DNA of 64,000 nucleotides from Erinaceus europaeus. Lineage: Eukaryota; Chordata; Mammalia; Eulipotyphla; Erinaceidae. A program made the translations under genes and the position numbers. This document shows positions 63,181 through 64,000 of the stretch, in pieces (positions within the stretch are counted from its first letter, which is position 1; each line of letters starts with the position of its first letter). Below the pieces are notes generated by a model. The model was not told where the DNA came from and did not search any database. It was given only the letters and a program-made list of their open reading frames with translations. The stretch spans positions 33,410,361-33,474,360 of the forward strand of contig NC_080171.1 of NCBI RefSeq assembly GCF_950295315.1. Direction: 5' to 3'.

Positions 63181-64000
63181 GTTTAAAAACAAAAAAGGAA
63201 GAAAATAAACTTTACATCCATATTCTTAAGTCTTTAGAGGCAGTACTACCTCTAGACAGCTGTTCTCTCTTCTTATAATACAACACCTGCAACAGCCCCT
63301 TTCTTATCTCTCCTGGGAACATGCAGCTTATTTCTTCTCCCACATGAGAGTTTGAACAGAGCTATACAACAGGTGCCCAGGAAACAACTTATGTTTAGGG
63401 TCAGGAAACATGAAAGCCATTAGTAACTTCTAATACCAGAAACCCACATTTCCTGTAAGATAAAAGGGGAAAGTTAACTTTTTTACCTTTGGGAGTCCCC
63501 TCCACCAGCGTATAGAAATAGCAATCAATACCTTGGGAAGTTTATCCTGCCTTAAATGGAGGCCAGAATCTCCCACAGAGGAAAATGATGCTCTTTGTCA
63601 CTGTCAACCCAACCTCCCTCCCACAGTGAAGCACTGCTAAACTTTCAACAATCACTTCATTGCATGCCCCACCTCTACCCCACTGCAATGAAGGAGTAAC
63701 AGACATGAGTCTCCTGGGAGAGATAAGGAGACAACCTCCACAAGTTTCTAAACTGCCTCTTGACCTCCTTAATGAAGACCAAATGTGTCCTTGTGACCCC
63801 AGGAAAGTAGTAACTTAATTTAGACTCTGATTATAGGGGGGTCAGTGGAAGTTTTGAATAAAGGCCTCCCTGAGAACAGACCCTTCTTCTCACAGCCTGG
63901 GCTCTTTCACTGAGACTGCAATGGGCTACAGTTTATGGTAGTTCCGGTGAAGACTACTCAAGGAATCTTATCTCCATAGGCAGTAGGCAGCAGTCACCAG
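63181..64000 (+). other. unassigned; possible ERV LTR near 63.45 kb to window end
   Basis: From about 63460 the sequence has LTR-like features: no A tail, C-rich blocks, AATAAA at 63857-63862, then GGCCTCCCTGAGAACAGACCC and a CTTCTTCTCACAGCC stretch like an R/U5 region. I cannot see TG/CA ends or a duplication, and the right end lies outside the window. Otherwise unique. Confidence 0.3.

Overview
This window is mammalian nuclear DNA. It is AT-rich and almost entirely non-coding, and it is packed with retrotransposons. The commonest element is a tRNA-derived SINE. Its head contains TAGCGCAGCGGGTTAAGCGC (A box) and GGTTCGAGCCCCCGG (B box); it continues with a TCTCTCC pyrimidine stretch and an ACAAGGGCAACAAAAGGG tail. 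I recognise this as the SINE of hedgehogs (Erinaceidae, most likely Erinaceus). The assignment rests on memory of the family, not on a search. Older repeats common to placental mammals (MIR, L2, MER5-type hAT elements, ancient L1) are also present. I found no complete protein-coding gene and no functional RNA gene.

Names used below: S1 is the SINE just described, with or without an extra 3' module containing GGCCTCCAGGAGC and ending CCCTGGAGG. S2 is a related SINE (GGTGGTGCACCTGGTTGAG head, GGGGGAAGCTTTGC middle, AATAAATAAAG end). S3 is a SINE with GGTGGTGCAGTG and GAGTTCGATCCCC that ends in AATAAA plus a TCTTT Pol III stop. S4 and S5 are older tRNA-like SINEs. L1u is the dominant L1 lineage, recognised by a very long modular 3' UTR.

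Layout. 1-2.3 kb: a tRNA-Ile(UAU)-like 5' half, then a 3'-UTR-only L1u carrying a solo LTR. 2.3-10.9 kb: old L1, MIR and SINEs, a 77-bp L1u insertion, and an L1u with a second solo LTR. 10.9-13.3 kb: the only recognisable L1 ORF2, a broken C-terminal piece with its 3' UTR. 13.3-17.9 kb: SINEs, L2 and small L1 fragments. 17.9-19.7 kb: about 1.8 kb free of repeats, a candidate conserved non-coding element. 19.7-24.8 kb: SINE clusters, MER5, L2. 24.8-28.05 kb: two L1u copies stacked on one target site, the first 5'-inverted, the second split by two SINEs. 28-35.3 kb: SINEs, a third large L1u, unique DNA, and a fourth L1u that is 5'-inverted and carries a young SINE and a solo LTR. 35.3-47.9 kb: SINEs, an old L1 with a fourth LTR, and short L1u copies. 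47.9-51 kb: mostly unique DNA. 51.06-51.36 kb: a long homopurine tract. 51.4-59.7 kb: SINEs, a fifth LTR inside a SINE, L1 ends, and a duplicated block of about 110 bp. 61.4-61.75 kb: a small GC/CpG-richer patch with a good minus-strand splice donor, the only place that looks like a possible exon. 62.2-64 kb: a SINE split by a short L1, a GT microsatellite, and a possible LTR running off the end.

The elements are linked mechanistically. SINEs and 5'-truncated L1 copies share target-site duplications of about 9-19 bp that often begin with A runs, which fits target-primed reverse transcription by L1 machinery. The five LTRs form one family of solo LTRs and carry 6-bp duplications where these can be read. 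Nesting gives a relative age order. I found no undescribed functional system. The best leads are the tRNA-half/L1 junction, the approximately 2-kb L1 3' UTR with an internal inverted repeat, the repeatedly used L1 target, the homopurine tract, the unique block at 18-19.7 kb and the possible exon at 61.4 kb.
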